DNA of 64,000 nucleotides. Origin: Gordionus sp. m RMFG-2023. Its lineage: Eukaryota; Nematomorpha; Gordioida; Chordodea; Parachordodidae. A program made the translations under genes and the position numbers. The DNA is taken from contig NC_088778.1 in NCBI RefSeq assembly GCF_954871325.1, positions 7,287,743 to 7,351,742 of the forward strand, written 5' to 3'. This document shows, in pieces, positions 61,806 through 64,000 of this stretch (position 1 is its first letter; each line of letters starts with the position of its first letter). Below the pieces are notes generated by a model. That model made no database searches, was not told the DNA's origin, and worked only from the letters and a program-made list of their open reading frames with translations.

Positions 61806-64000
61806 AATGAGTTACTTCTTGAATGCTACAGTGTTGTTTTTATATGGTGAATATTTGTATTTTACACCATCTAACAAAATCATTGAAAATAAATTGCCGC
61901 CAATTGTTTGCTTATTCTTTTAATCTATTTAATCATATAAAGCAGGGGTAGGCTAGGGTGATTGGCTAAAAGAAATATAAATTAGAGGTTTATAAATAAA
62001 AAATTTTTAATAAAATTTGCTATAAAATGTAATTAATATTTTTATTATATACTTATTCTAATATGATTACATTGCTTAACATCTACCAAATTTAATCTAT
62101 GTCTAGATACAGTTTTATAAAAAGTGTCTATATATATAGTTACTATTTTAGAGGTATCGGTCTCTATTTTTAGATATATTTAGATATAGTTATATTTTAT
62201 GTATTTTTTATATAAAAAATATATTATATTTGAATCAGATCGTTTAATAGTATGACAGAGTTTATTTTACTATAAAAACAAATCAGAATATTACGTTATA
62301 TGTGATAAAAGCGTTTTCGCCTTCTGGTTGTGGATACAACAGAGCTACTAGGTTTTCCTCAAAATTCATCAAACTGGATATTTAATTTGGGGGGAAGAAA
62401 AATGAAGAGCCCTTCACACGTTTGTGGGCAAGCCGCACGTACTTGTACGAACAACAGTCGGATAACTGTTGCTTAAATGTCTATAGGCTCATAAAAGAAG
62501 ATTTGGGCAAAACAAAAGTCTATACCCAAGAACTACAATATAATTTAACTACTTTAAGGGTGGGTGGTGGCTAATTTTAAATTTAAATACTTTAGTAAAA
62601 GCCTTAATGATACAAATAAATTAATAAGATTGAGAAATTAAAAATAAAAATAAATATTAGTGGTGTACAAGAGAAAATACACGAAAGTTTAGTAAAAACT
62701 ATTAAACAAAAAGGAACTGACAATGAACAAGCTTTTTGGGAAAGTAAATTTATGTAAAAAGTAAATAAAGTAGTGTTCTAAAATAAAAAAAATTTTAAAA
62801 ATTGGAATAAATAGTAAAAGAAAAGTATGGTGGTAATGGAATTTAAATAAAGAAATTAAAAAATAAATTATTATTAGGAATAAGCAAGGTTAATTAAATT
62901 AAAATATAAAGTAAGAAATAGTGGTTCTAATTAAATTTAAGAATTAATAAAAGCAAGTAATTTAAAAAAACAAAAAAAAAATTGATTAATATGTAATTAG
63001 TTTAATATGAGGGAAATTTAAAACTAAGGATAATAGAAAAATATGTAATTTATTTTTAATAGTTAATAAGAAATTTAAAAGAAGGTAGATTAAAGTGAGT
63101 AGTGAAATTATAATTATAAAAGGAAATACAAATTTAGGAATCTTATCTATTTTGAATCCATAGAATTACCACATAAATAATATAAAATAAGAATATATAG
63201 TAGTTACCATTTCATCTTGTTAATTTCTAATTCATTGAGAGGGTGCTCCACTTATATAATGATCAAATTAAACTTTCAATATGAAGTTGTGGATGTTTGC
63301 TCAAGTACCCCAAATGGGGTCTATATTTCGAATTAATTGATGCTGCATGTTTATAAATTATCCATTAATGGGTAATGTCCATCTTTAACATTTTGAATTT
63401 CATAGATATCCATAATTTTTAAAAAACTACTCTTGTTTGCAAGCAAAGATGACAACAATAAAATAAGTTAACTCTTATACGAGAAACCTGGTTTAATTAT
63501 AGGTCCAGTTTCTAGCACCTGGTATTGATGTAATTAATATAAATAGATTATAGTCCAGTAATCAAGTTTATATCTGAAACATAAAAATTAGCCAAAATAC
63601 TTAATAACCTTATTCCAAATTACCTTTCTTTGAAACTTTTGAGAGATATTTCCTCACCTCATCATAGTGTTGGTGCATAAAGGTTTGCTATTTTGACACA
63701 TTACTTTTGGATCCATACTAACTTATCTTCATCAAATTATATCTCTTCATCAACTTCAATACATATTTTCATCGGAAAAATAGATCCCCCCATATTTATA
63801 TTTCATTCAATCAGAAAATTTAAATTAAGCAGAGAATAACGACAACACGGCAAATTTTATATAATTATTCTATTTATGTGTAAAAAATATATATTATAAT
63901 ATATAGATCAATATTTCTAGACAATCTTTCTCTGAAAAGAAATCAAATCATTTAATATTAGATTTTTTTTGAGCACCCCTTAGATTATATAAATATTGAT
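61806..64000. other. AT-rich end of the window
   Basis: A G+C-richer patch at 62395-62500 (GGGCAAGCCGCACGTACTTG region) stands out but neither strand gives a recognised product. The rest is AT-rich with no gene seen. Confidence 0.35.

Noticed and set aside
62395-62500. Possible tRNA or small RNA gene in the G+C-rich patch
   Set aside because: No cloverleaf, A-box or B-box could be laid out on either strand.

Overview
The window is nuclear DNA from a very AT-rich eukaryote (roughly a quarter G+C or less, by eye). Its genes are split by GT-AG introns and use standard stop codons. The four host genes I can identify (an FLVCR-type transporter, PIG-F, seipin and MDP1) are conserved in animals. 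Introns reach 7.6 kb, and intron and intergenic DNA is full of hAT-type transposons. A compact invertebrate-like metazoan genome loaded with transposons fits best, but another opisthokont cannot be excluded from sequence alone.

Layout. (1) 1-15768, + strand: the last six exons of an FLVCR-family major facilitator gene; earlier exons lie outside the window or were not found. (2) 15769-21425: repeats, a large hairpin MITE and one orphan exon-like stretch. (3) 21426-22474, + strand: the last four exons of PIG-F, the GPI-anchor ethanolamine-phosphate factor; its N-terminal exon or exons were not located. (4) 23378-35601, - strand: a complete eight-exon seipin gene (446 codons). A near-intact hAT transposon with a perfect 8-bp target duplication lies in intron 6 and a tRNA-Thr(UGU) gene in intron 1. 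(5) 35628-35958, + strand: two probable exons of an unrecognised membrane protein, head to head with seipin. (6) 36000-46200: a transposon graveyard with an old LTR-retrotransposon fossil beside a hAT fragment, and a second, decayed hAT element with an unusual 489-bp insert flanked by a 62-bp exact direct repeat. (7) 46270-55866, + strand: a complete six-exon MDP1 phosphatase gene (170 codons), with two coding-like blocks on the opposite strand inside its introns. (8) 55867-64000: repeats and decayed coding debris, no recognised host gene.

The genes do not form a pathway. FLVCR, PIG-F and seipin all encode multi-pass or hairpin membrane proteins, but that is most likely coincidence. The most unusual items are the insert with long flanking repeats at 41797-42409, the antisense tandem-repeat exon at 47937-48215, and a set of MITEs whose termini match those of the resident hAT element.

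Exon borders were set by hand, by joining reading frame, GT-AG signals and remembered family sequence. No search or computation was run.
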